IMG/VR virus record: IMGVR_UViG_3300011112_000003 | Coordinates: 1-64,000 of that record | Strand: one strand, 5' to 3' | DNA length: 64,000 nt | Source: a virus | In this document: positions 57,189-64,000 of the stretch, one piece after another | Position numbering within the stretch: position 1 is the first letter of the stretch | How the letters are laid out: each line of letters opens with the position of its first letter | Position numbers and translations under genes: made by a program | The notes under the pieces: generated by a model | What the model saw: only the letters and a program-made list of their open reading frames with translations | Databases searched by the model: none | What the model was told of the DNA's origin: nothing

Positions 57189-57904
57189 AGCGCGCACTCC
57201 AGGTAGCAGACCAGTCCGTTGCCCCAGTCCATGCACCGCGAGCCCGGCAACCCTGTACAGTCGGCTTCGGTCGTGCAGCTCGGTGCCGCGTGGTCGTCGG
57301 TGCCTCCGGTGCCGCAGAAGGCAGCATCCCCGGTAGCCACCGACTGACCGCACGCCATGCCCACAGGGCACGCCTCGGGTGACGGCGGCCCGCAACAGAA
57401 GCTAGCGCAGTTCCCACACTCGCCTACCGGCCGCTCTTGCCCCGGGACACACGGCGCAAGCCGGCACGTAGGCCCCGTATCACCATCCCCGTCGCCGTCT
57501 CCACGGTCCCCATCCCCAGCACCATCGCCGTCCCCGTCACCACTGCCGCCATCGCCGACCCCGCCGCCAGTGCCCGCACCATCACCATCTCCGTCACCGT
57601 CCCCACCTCCATCGCTGCCACCAAGTAATCCCCCGCTATCCCCATTCCCGCCAGTGCCGTCCCCCAGGCCCACGCTACCATCGTTCGGATAGTCGTCTTC
57701 GCAAGGAAGCCCACCGCAGGGATCACCGCGGTCACTCGGACCCCCAGCACCAGCAGATCCCATGCTGTCCACCCAATCACCACTCCTATCCAAATCATCA
57801 CTACCTCCGTCCTGACCACAGCACGCATTGTCTACGGCAACATCGCCGTCCGTGATTGCAGTGCAGCCCGTGAGCAGCGCCAAAATGATAATCAGATGTC
57901 CCAT
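57185..57904 (-). CDS. Lipoprotein with Gly-Asp repeats and cysteine-rich end
   Basis: ATG at 57904; 239 residues. The start MGHLIIILALLTGCTAITDG has a lipobox (LLTGC, Cys at residue 14). Residues about 75-150 are Gly-Asp-Gly-Asp repeats that could bind Ca2+ like thrombospondin type-3 repeats. The end has 10 or more cysteines in the CTTEADCTGLPGSRCMDWG style of Myxococcota surface proteins. Outer-membrane location expected. Probably acquired from the host. Confidence 0.7.
   Translation of the reverse strand: MGHLIIILALLTGCTAITDGDVAVDNACCGQDGGSDDLDRSGDWVDSMGSAGAGGPSDRGDPCGGLPCEDDYPNDGSVGLGDGTGGNGDSGGLLGGSDGGGDGDGDGDGAGTGGGVGDGGSGDGDGDGAGDGDRGDGDGDGDTGPTCRLAPCVPGQERPVGECGNCASFCCGPPSPEACPVGMACGQSVATGDAAFCGTGGTDDHAAPSCTTEADCTGLPGSRCMDWGNGLVCYLECAL
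57480..57620. repeat. Degenerate GGTGAC/GGCGAT repeat region
   Basis: Short imperfect repeats encode the Gly-Asp stretch of the lipoprotein. They account for the many open frames on both strands here. Confidence 0.7.
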
Positions 57905-58323
57905 CACGCGGTCCCTCCTACCTGCCAGGCCGTCCACACCCACGCGCTACCATCCCAGATGCCTTCGCAACGTGAACCGCTGACGGTCTGGAATGTCCCT
58001 GTGATCTTCGAGGGGCCGTTCACCACTATTTTCTGTCCCCCGTCTTTTGCCCACTCCTTCCGCGCCTGTTCGTACTGCCTAAGTTCACCCGCGAACTCTT
58101 CGGCAGACATGGTGCGTACGTACACATCAGTATCTGCTATCTCGTCCCACTCGTAGACCTCACGGCAGGGACGACAAGGGGGCCCATACCAGACCACAGA
58201 GGTGTCAACCTCTTCGCTGACCTCGGCACGTATGAACGGTTCCCCCAGCCAGGGATCGGGGAAGGCTACCCCCAGCTCACCCAACATCGCTTTGGCGCCC
58301 GCAAGATTGCTCAGATGTCCCAT
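57904..58323 (-). CDS. Hypothetical protein
   Basis: ATG at 58323; 139 residues. Its first 13 bases, ATGGGACATCTGA, are the same as those of the lipoprotein gene. It has VVWYGPPCRPCREVYEWDEI (a CxxC) and a helical SAEEFAGELRQYEQARKEWA. Unknown; overlaps both neighbours. Confidence 0.55.
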   Translation of the reverse strand: MGHLSNLAGAKAMLGELGVAFPDPWLGEPFIRAEVSEEVDTSVVWYGPPCRPCREVYEWDEIADTDVYVRTMSAEEFAGELRQYEQARKEWAKDGGQKIVVNGPSKITGTFQTVSGSRCEGIWDGSAWVWTAWQVGGTA

Positions 58324-59057
58324 CGCACACTCCCCTCGCACCCCTGCGTGTTGCACGCGATGCTGATATCTTCGTTGCCTGCCCACATGAGCCAGGCGCC
58401 CACACCCGTGACGATTGCGCCCAGCGGCAACAGCACGTCGGTCGCGATACCTAGTGTATCAACGGTGCTGCCTAAATCACGGCCCTCGCGCAGGTCTCCC
58501 GCGGCACACTGGCGGTCGGCCCCGCATAGCGTGTCGAGGTCACTGTCAGCCCCCACGGCCAGGACGCCGGTAATGCTGCCCGCCAGAATGAGCGCTCCGC
58601 CGCCCACGAGCAGGCTGACGGGCAGAACGTCGCTGCGGACGGGCGCTGGCACGGGCGCGACCGCCTGAGGGGCCTGCGGGGGCTCCTGGGGCGGTTCTGG
58701 CTCGGGTGGCTCCTCGAACTTCGTGAATGGGCCCTCATCCGCAGGTTTCCGCAAGCGCACGATGCGGCCCCGCACTTCGTCGCCCCGTGGTGTGTCAGCC
58801 TCCCACCGCAGGAACCGCTCGTAGGCCGCGACCGCTTCCGCGTCATGGCTCAGTGCCTCGTGCGCCAGACCGATGTTGTAGTGCAGCTTGGGATGCCCCG
58901 ATTCCCGCAAGGACTGCTGCCAATGAGTCATGGCCACCGTGTAGTCACCCGCATCGTAGGCAGTTCGGCCCGCCTCGAATGCAGTGCGGCCGCGCTCGCT
59001 CATCTGTGCGGAAACTGGAATCGCTATCAGGCAAATAGCTAATGAAATCCTCATCAT
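58311..59057 (-). CDS. TPR membrane protein of Myxococcota type
   Basis: ATG at 59057 behind GGAGG, directly after operator 4; 248 residues. MMRISLAICLIAIPVSAQ is a signal peptide. Tetratricopeptide repeats follow (FEAGRTAYDAGDYTVAMTHW, LHYNIGLAHEALSHDAEAVA), then a Pro/Glu-rich linker, two membrane segments (LLVGGGALILAGSITGVLAV and LPLGAIVTGVGAWLMWAG) and between them GADSDLDTLCGADRQC. This order is very familiar from Myxococcota genomes, so the gene looks host-derived. The upstream frame is open but is separated by the operator. Confidence 0.75.
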   Translation of the reverse strand: MMRISLAICLIAIPVSAQMSERGRTAFEAGRTAYDAGDYTVAMTHWQQSLRESGHPKLHYNIGLAHEALSHDAEAVAAYERFLRWEADTPRGDEVRGRIVRLRKPADEGPFTKFEEPPEPEPPQEPPQAPQAVAPVPAPVRSDVLPVSLLVGGGALILAGSITGVLAVGADSDLDTLCGADRQCAAGDLREGRDLGSTVDTLGIATDVLLPLGAIVTGVGAWLMWAGNEDISIACNTQGCEGSVRWDI

Positions 59058-59079
59058 AGCTCGGTCCTCCCCCAAGTCC

Positions 59080-59111
59080 TGTACGTACGGTACCGCAACC
59101 GCGTACGTACT
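59080..59111. promoter_or_regulatory. Tandem GTACGTAC operator 4
   Basis: TGTACGTACG at 59080-59089 and CGTACGTACT at 59102-59111, 22 bp apart, upstream of the TPR gene. TTTATCCAAA precedes it. Confidence 0.75.
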
Positions 59112-59131
59112 GCAAGCGCATTTGGATAAAG

Positions 59132-59336
59132 CTAATTGAATCTGTATTTCGCTCGGTACATGTGGGCTTCCCCGGGGACCTCTCCAAGGTCGTAGCCCGT
59201 CGCCTCCGGGCGGAGCCTGCGCCATTGCCCGATCGTGGAACTCCCGAGACGCCTTATCGAGGTCGAAGGGCGTGGGCACCTCGCAGCGCAGGCGGCGCAT
59301 ACGCTTGGCGAACTGCACGTTGTTCTCACTACGCAT
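59132..59336 (-). pseudogene. Array gene 15: tagged gene, probably frameshifted
   Basis: ATG at 59336 gives MRSENNVQFAKRMRRLR, a shortened form of the tag without L-S-N. The frame then runs open into the TPR gene, with unnatural composition across the operator. Another frame carries a natural-looking end (GQWRRLRPEATGYDLGEVPG, then AHMYRAKYRFN) and a stop at 59132, just before TTTATCCAAA. A one-base indel near 59215-59240 would join them. It may be a decayed gene or a sequence error. Confidence 0.5.
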
Positions 59337-59691
59337 CCCCAGACCCTCGGCGGAACAAGGCCTTCACCTGAATCTCCGCGCTCCACAGGCCGGACGCAAC
59401 CCATGGGCGGATGCGCACGATGTGGTGCTCTTTGAGCTTCGGGTTACCGCCCGGTTGCCTGGTCACCAGAATGCGCGGCGCAAGTAGATGCTCGCGGGGC
59501 AGGTAGTGCATCTGATCGTCCGGCACGCGGTTGCCCAGCAGCGAGCACGGGATCACATCGAACCCATCCTGCAGTTGGGTCGACCGCATGACCATGTGCA
59601 GTTCGATCCATGCGAGCAGTGCAGACTTGTCACCCCGCTTGGCCCGCATGTGCGCCGCGAACTCTTCGGCGCCTAGCTCAGTCGTCGTCAC
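59329..59691 (-). CDS. Array gene 16: tagged protein
   Basis: GTG at 59691; 120 residues. Tag TTTELGAEEFAAHMRAKRGD (Gly-Ala for Ser-Asn; DNA CTAGGCGCC, so no TATCC). Cargo has LLAWIELHMVMRSTQLQDG and LVTRQPGGNPKLKEHHIV. It is the array's first gene in transcription order and overlaps the gene before it by 14 bases. Confidence 0.72.
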   Translation of the reverse strand: MTTTELGAEEFAAHMRAKRGDKSALLAWIELHMVMRSTQLQDGFDVIPCSLLGNRVPDDQMHYLPREHLLAPRILVTRQPGGNPKLKEHHIVRIRPWVASGLWSAEIQVKALFRRGSGDA

Positions 59692-60037
59692 GGGGCGGCG
59701 GGGCCTTGCGCCCGAGCAGGGCCACCATGTGTTGACGATGGCCCGCGGCACATTCCAACCAGAACCTGACCTCAGCCATACGCTGCTCCGCGGAACGCAG
59801 TGCGCGCCGCATGTCTGCCTGGATCTCCAACACCTCCCGGGGTGTGCCTCCGGGCGGCGGGAAATCGCGAGGGTCCGTGTAAGCGAGCGTAATATCCAGT
59901 CGCGCCGCCTGGGCTTGCTCGCGCGCGATGAGGTGGGCGAGCGCGACTTCGGTACCGCCTTTCTTGCACACCTCCGAGAACTCACGCTGCAGCGCTTCGA
60001 TTGGATCTTCGGTGGGGGGTGTCTCTTCGTCTGCCAT
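59678..60037 (-). CDS. Hypothetical helical protein
   Basis: ATG at 60037 with a start-associated motif; 119 residues. Acidic N-terminus, then long helices (ALQREFSEVCKKGGTEVALA, REVLEIQADMRRALRSAEQR). No tag. Unknown. Confidence 0.6.
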   Translation of the reverse strand: MADEETPPTEDPIEALQREFSEVCKKGGTEVALAHLIAREQAQAARLDITLAYTDPRDFPPPGGTPREVLEIQADMRRALRSAEQRMAEVRFWLECAAGHRQHMVALLGRKAPPPRDDD

Positions 60038-60047
60038 GCCCACGCTA

Positions 60048-60057
60048 TATCGGATAA
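60048..60057 (-). promoter_or_regulatory. Start-associated motif
   Basis: Minus strand TTATCCGATA followed by GTGGGC and ATG at 60037. Confidence 0.65.
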
Positions 60058-60060
60058 GAG

Positions 60061-60669
60061 CTACGCGATGCCAATGGTCCGCGCGTACACTTCTCTCGCT
60101 CGTGCCTGCGCGGAGCGGGCCTTTCCAGTCGCCTGCCAGATCTCCGGGTCGGTGTGCCCCGGGTCCCGGTCATCGAGGGCGTGCAACATTTCGTGAATGA
60201 CGGGCTCGCCTTCGCTGATCACCAGGCTGATTAGGCTTACGCGAATCACGGCGAGGGGCATGTGCCCTCCAACGCTTCGCGGAACCTCGTCCAGGTACGC
60301 AGCTGCTTTCCGCAAGTACTCCCGCGGCTCGTGGTCGAACTCCACATCGGGTCTGAACCAAACCGCCACCTCCCCGATTTTCTTGTGGGGGCCGGTCTGC
60401 CCGGTAAGGGTCCAGCCGTGGCCCGTTGCAGCCACTGCTTTCGCACAGGACCCTTGCAGTACGATACTCGGCGCCCCCGCGGAGGTCAGCACGTGGACCT
60501 CGTAACCCTCGTAACCCGAGGTCCTGCGCGACCCTTCCAGGCCCGGCCAACGGTACCGACGACCAAGCCAGAAGTAGTGCAGCAGCAGCCAGACACCAGC
60601 AAACAGCAACCCCCCAACCGAGATGATGGTGATAACCCAATCTTTCACGTCCATTTCACTAATGCTCAT
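60061..60669 (-). CDS. Membrane-anchored HExxH zincin-like protein
   Basis: ATG at 60669; 202 residues. One N-terminal membrane segment (VITIISVGGLLFAGVWLLLH, residues about 11-32), a basic stretch, a beta-rich middle, and VIHEMLHALDDRDPGHTDPE near residue 160, an HExxH zinc motif followed by a third His. Likely a membrane-bound protease or a similar zinc hydrolase facing one side of the inner membrane; substrate unknown. Confidence 0.6.
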   Translation of the reverse strand: MSISEMDVKDWVITIISVGGLLFAGVWLLLHYFWLGRRYRWPGLEGSRRTSGYEGYEVHVLTSAGAPSIVLQGSCAKAVAATGHGWTLTGQTGPHKKIGEVAVWFRPDVEFDHEPREYLRKAAAYLDEVPRSVGGHMPLAVIRVSLISLVISEGEPVIHEMLHALDDRDPGHTDPEIWQATGKARSAQARAREVYARTIGIA

Positions 60670-60914
60670 GATCTGCCTACTACCTCCGCAAGACGGTCCT
60701 CTACTTGTCGCGCACGCTCTTCTCGTTTGACCTTGCTGGCCATCTTCAGGATCTTGCGCGCGAGCGACGGGAAATGCTCGCTGCGAACAACCGTCCAGAA
60801 CTCCCTGTGGAGCGGCAGCATCCTGAAGATATGTACGAGCAGCTTGACCTCGCCAGGGGTGAAGCTGTTACTGGCCGCTACTCTCCGCCTGAGCTTCTTC
60901 CCGTTTTCTGCCAC
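60666..60914 (-). CDS. Hypothetical basic helical protein
   Basis: GTG at 60914 behind GAGGTCGCG, 47 bases inside the previous gene; 82 residues (VAENGKKLRRRVAASNSF, EVKLLVHIFRMLPLHREFW). Strongly basic; unknown. Confidence 0.5.
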   Translation of the reverse strand: MAENGKKLRRRVAASNSFTPGEVKLLVHIFRMLPLHREFWTVVRSEHFPSLARKILKMASKVKREERARQVEDRLAEVVGRS

Positions 60915-61368
60915 CCGCGACCTCACACCTCTCCGCCCATGCTTGGATGGACTCGAACGCAGCCAGATCAGTCGCGTGTTCCTCATCGGATAGCGCGCAG
61001 AAGATAGAACTCTCGACGGGACCGCTGGCCACGATGAGCCGCCCGAGCCCACGGGCGGCCGTCCGGTTGGCCCTGATCTGCGCGAGCGCGTAGCCCGCCT
61101 CGAACCACGCACCCGCTGTGCGGGTCTCAGGCGTCAACAGCCAAAAGACCCGGGCGGTGTCAACCATGTCCAGGTCTTTGGTGGCGTAGCCTCGCGCGTC
61201 CTCCCGCGATAGCTCGGCGTCCGTCGGCCCCCCGTCAGCCTGGACGTCCGCTATGACCGCGGCCCAGTCGTACGCCAGCTCCAGGTACCGGGAACCCAGT
61301 AGCAGCCCCTTCACGAAAGTGAATCGGGCGGTCTCTTTACTGGATGCGGCGACGTAGACTTTGATCAT
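60868..61368 (-). CDS. Nucleoside 2-deoxyribosyltransferase-like protein
   Basis: ATG at 61368 with a start-associated motif; 166 residues. VYVAASSKETARFTFVKGLL, KDLDMVDTARVFWLLTPE, TAGAWFEAGYALAQI and LIVASGPVESSIFCALSD fit the Rossmann-like deoxyribosyltransferase/DRT fold. The Glu of WFEAGYAL is the catalytic position. It may act on modified nucleosides or NAD-like signals. Confidence 0.7.
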   Translation of the reverse strand: MIKVYVAASSKETARFTFVKGLLLGSRYLELAYDWAAVIADVQADGGPTDAELSREDARGYATKDLDMVDTARVFWLLTPETRTAGAWFEAGYALAQIRANRTAARGLGRLIVASGPVESSIFCALSDEEHATDLAAFESIQAWAERCEVAGGRKREEAQAESSGQ

Positions 61369-61377
61369 GCCCTACTT

Positions 61378-61387
61378 TATCGGATAG
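61378..61387 (-). promoter_or_regulatory. Start-associated motif
   Basis: Minus strand CTATCCGATA followed by AGTAGGG and ATG at 61368. Confidence 0.65.
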
Positions 61388-61410
61388 GCCCCCCCGATCA
61401 GTGTAGAGCT

Positions 61411-62184
61411 TTACGGCGTGGCTACCAAATCCCCGGCGAGGAAAGCTGTCAGCTTGAGTGCGCTGGTGAGCGACAAGTTCGTGACCTGTAGGGCGCTTGC
61501 CTGCACCGTCCCCAAGAAATAGGCCTGGAGACCCTCCGCCGCCGATGAGCCCGCTGGGTCGGCCGGTCGAAGCACCTGAATGTCCGTTGTGCCAGGCTCC
61601 GCAGCAGTTCCCGCGTTGGTGGCAGCTGTGAGCCCCAGGGCCGTCAGAACGGCTGCTGTGCTCGACGCCAGGACTTCTACGGTGCTACTCGGTCCGGTCG
61701 ACAGGGAGCGCAGCAGTAGCTCGGCCACGTTGGGGAAGGCGATCGGCTTGGCCACGAACGCGGCATTGGTGTTCGCCGCGTCGAAGTTGATGCGGGCCAC
61801 CACCTCGTCGCGGGTCTGGTCGGCCACGTCGAAGGTGACAGTGATCGGGATGGTGTCCACGACCAACTCCAGCACCTCCCCCCCTGTGAATCCCGTCGGG
61901 TACGTCCCCGCAACGCCCAGCAGCACACCAGCCGTGGCGAGCGCGGCCGCGAGCGCAAGGGAAAACTCACTGTCGCCCGACAGGTAGAGGTAGCGAAGAT
62001 CGGTGATGTCGCCGAAGTCGATCTGCTCCGTCTCACCACCCAAGATCTCATAGGTCGTGGTGGTCGAGTGCTCCAGCGTATCCAGGATCTGACTGATCAC
62101 GCCCTGACCGCCGAACACCTTGTTGACGAGGTCGCCGTTGAGACCTGCAATCAGGTCAAGAGTGGTTGAGATACGAATGCCCAT
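61411..62184 (-). CDS. Structural protein (portal-adjacent)
   Basis: ATG at 62184, 3 bases after the portal stop; 257 residues. Ala/Thr/Leu-rich beta repeats (VDTIPITVTFDVADQTRDEV, NTNAAFVAKPIAFPN) resemble the inserted domains of the sheath protein in style. Probably a head or neck structural protein; family not recognised. Confidence 0.55.
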   Translation of the reverse strand: MGIRISTTLDLIAGLNGDLVNKVFGGQGVISQILDTLEHSTTTTYEILGGETEQIDFGDITDLRYLYLSGDSEFSLALAAALATAGVLLGVAGTYPTGFTGGEVLELVVDTIPITVTFDVADQTRDEVVARINFDAANTNAAFVAKPIAFPNVAELLLRSLSTGPSSTVEVLASSTAAVLTALGLTAATNAGTAAEPGTTDIQVLRPADPAGSSAAEGLQAYFLGTVQASALQVTNLSLTSALKLTAFLAGDLVATP

Positions 62185-62187
62185 GCT

Positions 62188-63915
62188 TCAGCTCCCTACG
62201 TCGATTTCGATGTGTCGACGGCCCTCTGCGACCGACTCGCGCCGCTCGGATTTTCGTAGTTCCTCTGCGACGATATTGGAGACCGTCAGGGATGCCGCAA
62301 GTGCCTCAGCCTGCGAATCCGCAAACCCCCCATCGCCCCCATCACCATCCTGGTCGGCGGGCTCGTCGTCACCGCCATCGCCGGGCTCGTCGTCGCCAAA
62401 CAGATCGTCGTTATCCTCCGACCCATCGCTTTCGCCCGCGCCCAAGTCCTCACCATTGCCGTCGGTGCCCTCCTGGGCCGACTTGTTCGCCTGCCACACA
62501 GTGTTCAGGATAACCTGACCCAGCCCGTCGGGTAGCGGCTCCAAGTCCTGCTCCGCGCGGATCTCATCGACGTACTTCCAGTTCTCCACCTCAGTCTTGC
62601 GGCGCTCACGCTCTTTGCCTTCCGCCTTCGCGTCGAGGCCCGTGAACTGGAACTCTAGCTCGGGCGCTAGCTCCCAGATGAGGTGGCGATTGATATTGTC
62701 GGAGACGTGATCAGCAAGCGGCGCGAGCCCCTTGTCCTTCGACTCGACCACCTCCGCTTCGTTCGGTCGGGACTGGCTGAGGCTCGACGTCTGTCCGCTG
62801 TTGCCAAAGATGAAGTTGATCTCCGTCGGGTCAACGCCGTAGATCGCACAGATCAGCTTCGTGAGCCAATCCATCCACTGGCCGTACTCCATCTCCCGAT
62901 TGTTGGTGTGCATGTTGATCCACTGCACCTCCTCGGAGTTTAGGATAGGAGTTTTCCACGCGTTCTGGACGCCCGTGATCATCGAATACCACATGCGCCG
63001 GAACGCACGGAGCTGCCGGTCGGGTAGGGAACCCTTGATATTTAGGATCCCCTTGATGGCGCTACCCTGCGTGAAAAATCTTGTATTATATTCAAAACCG
63101 TACAGCCACGCGGTCACCAAGCGCACGATCTGTTCAGTCGGAGCGAAGCCAAAACCATTCGTGCGCAGGTCCGAACGCGGGTTCATGACGCACCATGCAA
63201 GGTCGTCGACCCCGAACTCGGCGATGACTGAGTTGTCGTAGACCTGCAGGTGGGACACCCGGCTGCGCAGCTCGGACGTCGTCATGTGCTCGGTGTCCGC
63301 GACCGCGGGGCGGATGGTCTCTGCGGGCAAGCAGATAAAGCGCGAGGGGCGCTGCGCCCGGTCGCGGATCTTCTCGAAGCACCATTGGTCGTATGTGAGG
63401 ATATCGCGCGTCGACTTCTTTATGAACATGCGGAAGCTGTCACGATCGGATGGCCGCTCATCGGGCTGCAGGAACGCAGTCGTTTCGAGCATGGCTTCCA
63501 GCTGGGCCGCTTGCCTTTGCTCAGACGAGGTCATCTTGACCATGTTGTCGCGGCGGTCCCGCTTGATGATCCTGTAACCCTTATCGTAGACACCCTGCTG
63601 CGGGCGCGCGAAGGCCGCGAGCTGATTGGTGCGCAACTGGATGATCGCTGCGATCACCGTGTTCTGCACCGCCATCTGCCGCAGCGATTCGTAGGTCAAA
63701 CTGCTCGGTCGCTGGCGCCAACCCCCCCAATCCATCACTGAGTACGGATCGTGAAAAAGAGCCCTTGGCTTCTCGTCTGTGGGTTGCGCCAACGTACCAA
63801 AACCCGTCGACGCGAGCGCCTTCTGCATCTCGTCGAAGGGCACATCCTCCTGGCTAGTGTCCTGCCAACTGACCAGTTCACGAGCAGTGCCTGCGATGTC
63901 ACCGATAAGTCCCAT
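62188..63915 (-). CDS. Portal protein
   Basis: ATG at 63915; 575 residues, normal length. Typical portal pieces: AVQNTVIAAIIQLRTNQLAA near residue 60, TYDQWCFEKIRDRAQRPSRF near 170, VTAWLYGFEYNTRFFTQGSA near 265, and YGQWMDWLTKLICAIYGVDP then NFIFGNSGQTSSL near 345-375. The C-terminal 90 residues are acidic (Gly/Asp/Glu), a disordered tail. Forms the dodecameric DNA entry vertex. Confidence 0.92.
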   Translation of the reverse strand: MGLIGDIAGTARELVSWQDTSQEDVPFDEMQKALASTGFGTLAQPTDEKPRALFHDPYSVMDWGGWRQRPSSLTYESLRQMAVQNTVIAAIIQLRTNQLAAFARPQQGVYDKGYRIIKRDRRDNMVKMTSSEQRQAAQLEAMLETTAFLQPDERPSDRDSFRMFIKKSTRDILTYDQWCFEKIRDRAQRPSRFICLPAETIRPAVADTEHMTTSELRSRVSHLQVYDNSVIAEFGVDDLAWCVMNPRSDLRTNGFGFAPTEQIVRLVTAWLYGFEYNTRFFTQGSAIKGILNIKGSLPDRQLRAFRRMWYSMITGVQNAWKTPILNSEEVQWINMHTNNREMEYGQWMDWLTKLICAIYGVDPTEINFIFGNSGQTSSLSQSRPNEAEVVESKDKGLAPLADHVSDNINRHLIWELAPELEFQFTGLDAKAEGKERERRKTEVENWKYVDEIRAEQDLEPLPDGLGQVILNTVWQANKSAQEGTDGNGEDLGAGESDGSEDNDDLFGDDEPGDGGDDEPADQDGDGGDGGFADSQAEALAASLTVSNIVAEELRKSERRESVAEGRRHIEIDVGS

Positions 63916-63918
63916 GAC

Positions 63919-64000
63919 CTACTTCACGTGCCTCCAGTTACGACCGCATATGACCTGCGAAATCGTCGGCTGTTTCACACCATACTCGCGTGCCAGGCTG
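63919..64000 (-). CDS. C-terminal helix-turn-helix of a gene beyond the edge (HNH type?)
   Basis: Partial; stop at 63919. The visible end SLAREYGVKQPTISQVICGR then NWRHVK is a helix-turn-helix like the end of the HNH endonuclease at 7647 (LSVEFGISQATTSQIVRR, TWKHIP). A third HNH gene just upstream of the portal is likely. Confidence 0.6.
   Translation of the reverse strand, partial: SLAREYGVKQPTISQVICGRNWRHVK

Noticed and set aside
58115-58124. Single GTACGTAC palindrome
   Set aside because: It lies inside a coding sequence, has no partner 21-22 bp away and no start codon nearby, so it is not counted as an operator.

Overview
The window is part of the genome of a contractile-tailed (myovirus-type) dsDNA phage. 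It carries portal, MuF-type head protein, prohead protease, scaffold, HK97-type major capsid, connector, tail sheath, tail tube and tail-chaperone genes. The DNA is GC-rich, and almost every gene is on the minus strand and packed head to tail with ATGA, GTGA, TGATG or TAATG overlaps. The host is probably a member of the Myxococcota. The evidence is a signal-peptide TPR protein with a DSDLDTLCG-type C-terminus and a lipoprotein with Gly-Asp repeats and a CxxxxDC-type C-terminus. Both closely resemble host proteins I know from that phylum (inference, not searched).

Layout, read in the direction of transcription (right to left). 64.0-61.4 kb: end of a DNA-binding, HNH-type gene, the portal, and a structural-looking protein. 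61.4-59.3 kb: a deoxyribosyltransferase-like protein and a membrane-anchored HExxH protein. 59.3-57.2 kb: the TPR protein and the lipoprotein. 59.7-51.6 kb: a tandem array of small genes that nearly all start with one peptide signature, L-S-N-x-x-[FY]-A-x-x-M-R-x-x-R-G-E-P, followed by unrelated or recombined C-terminal parts. 51.7-49.8 kb: a MuF-type head protein fused to a metalloprotease-like domain. 49.9-20.4 kb: about 60 small accessory genes, including an SF2 helicase, ThyA, a MazG-like pyrophosphatase, a DnaQ-like exonuclease, a short sliding-clamp-like protein, many zinc-ribbon proteins, a multiubiquitin-like protein and an Acb2-like cyclic-nucleotide sponge. 20.1-1 kb: late structural genes from InPase-like protein, protease, scaffold and capsid through fibre, connectors, sheath, tube and tail chaperones to the start of a probable tape measure gene.

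Regulation. Three sequence signals stand out. (1) A start-associated motif, about TTATCCGATA(G)AG, lies just upstream of the start codon of about 16 accessory genes and is absent from the late structural genes. (2) The same TATCC(A/G)A core recurs inside the conserved Leu-Ser-Asn codons of the array genes, at codons 5-7. (3) Four promoter regions carry two copies of the palindrome (T/C)GTACGTAC(A/G), 21-22 bp apart. One precedes a gene for a likely ribbon-helix-helix protein, which suggests a small autoregulated regulon.

Three plus-strand genes (an HNH-AP2 endonuclease and two small ORFs) interrupt the minus-strand order near 19-21 kb, and other HNH genes sit at 7.6 kb and at the right edge. 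No terminase, DNA polymerase, lysin, tRNA gene or CRISPR array was seen. No stretch longer than 300 bases lacks a gene. Functions are assigned by reading the sequence, without database searches.
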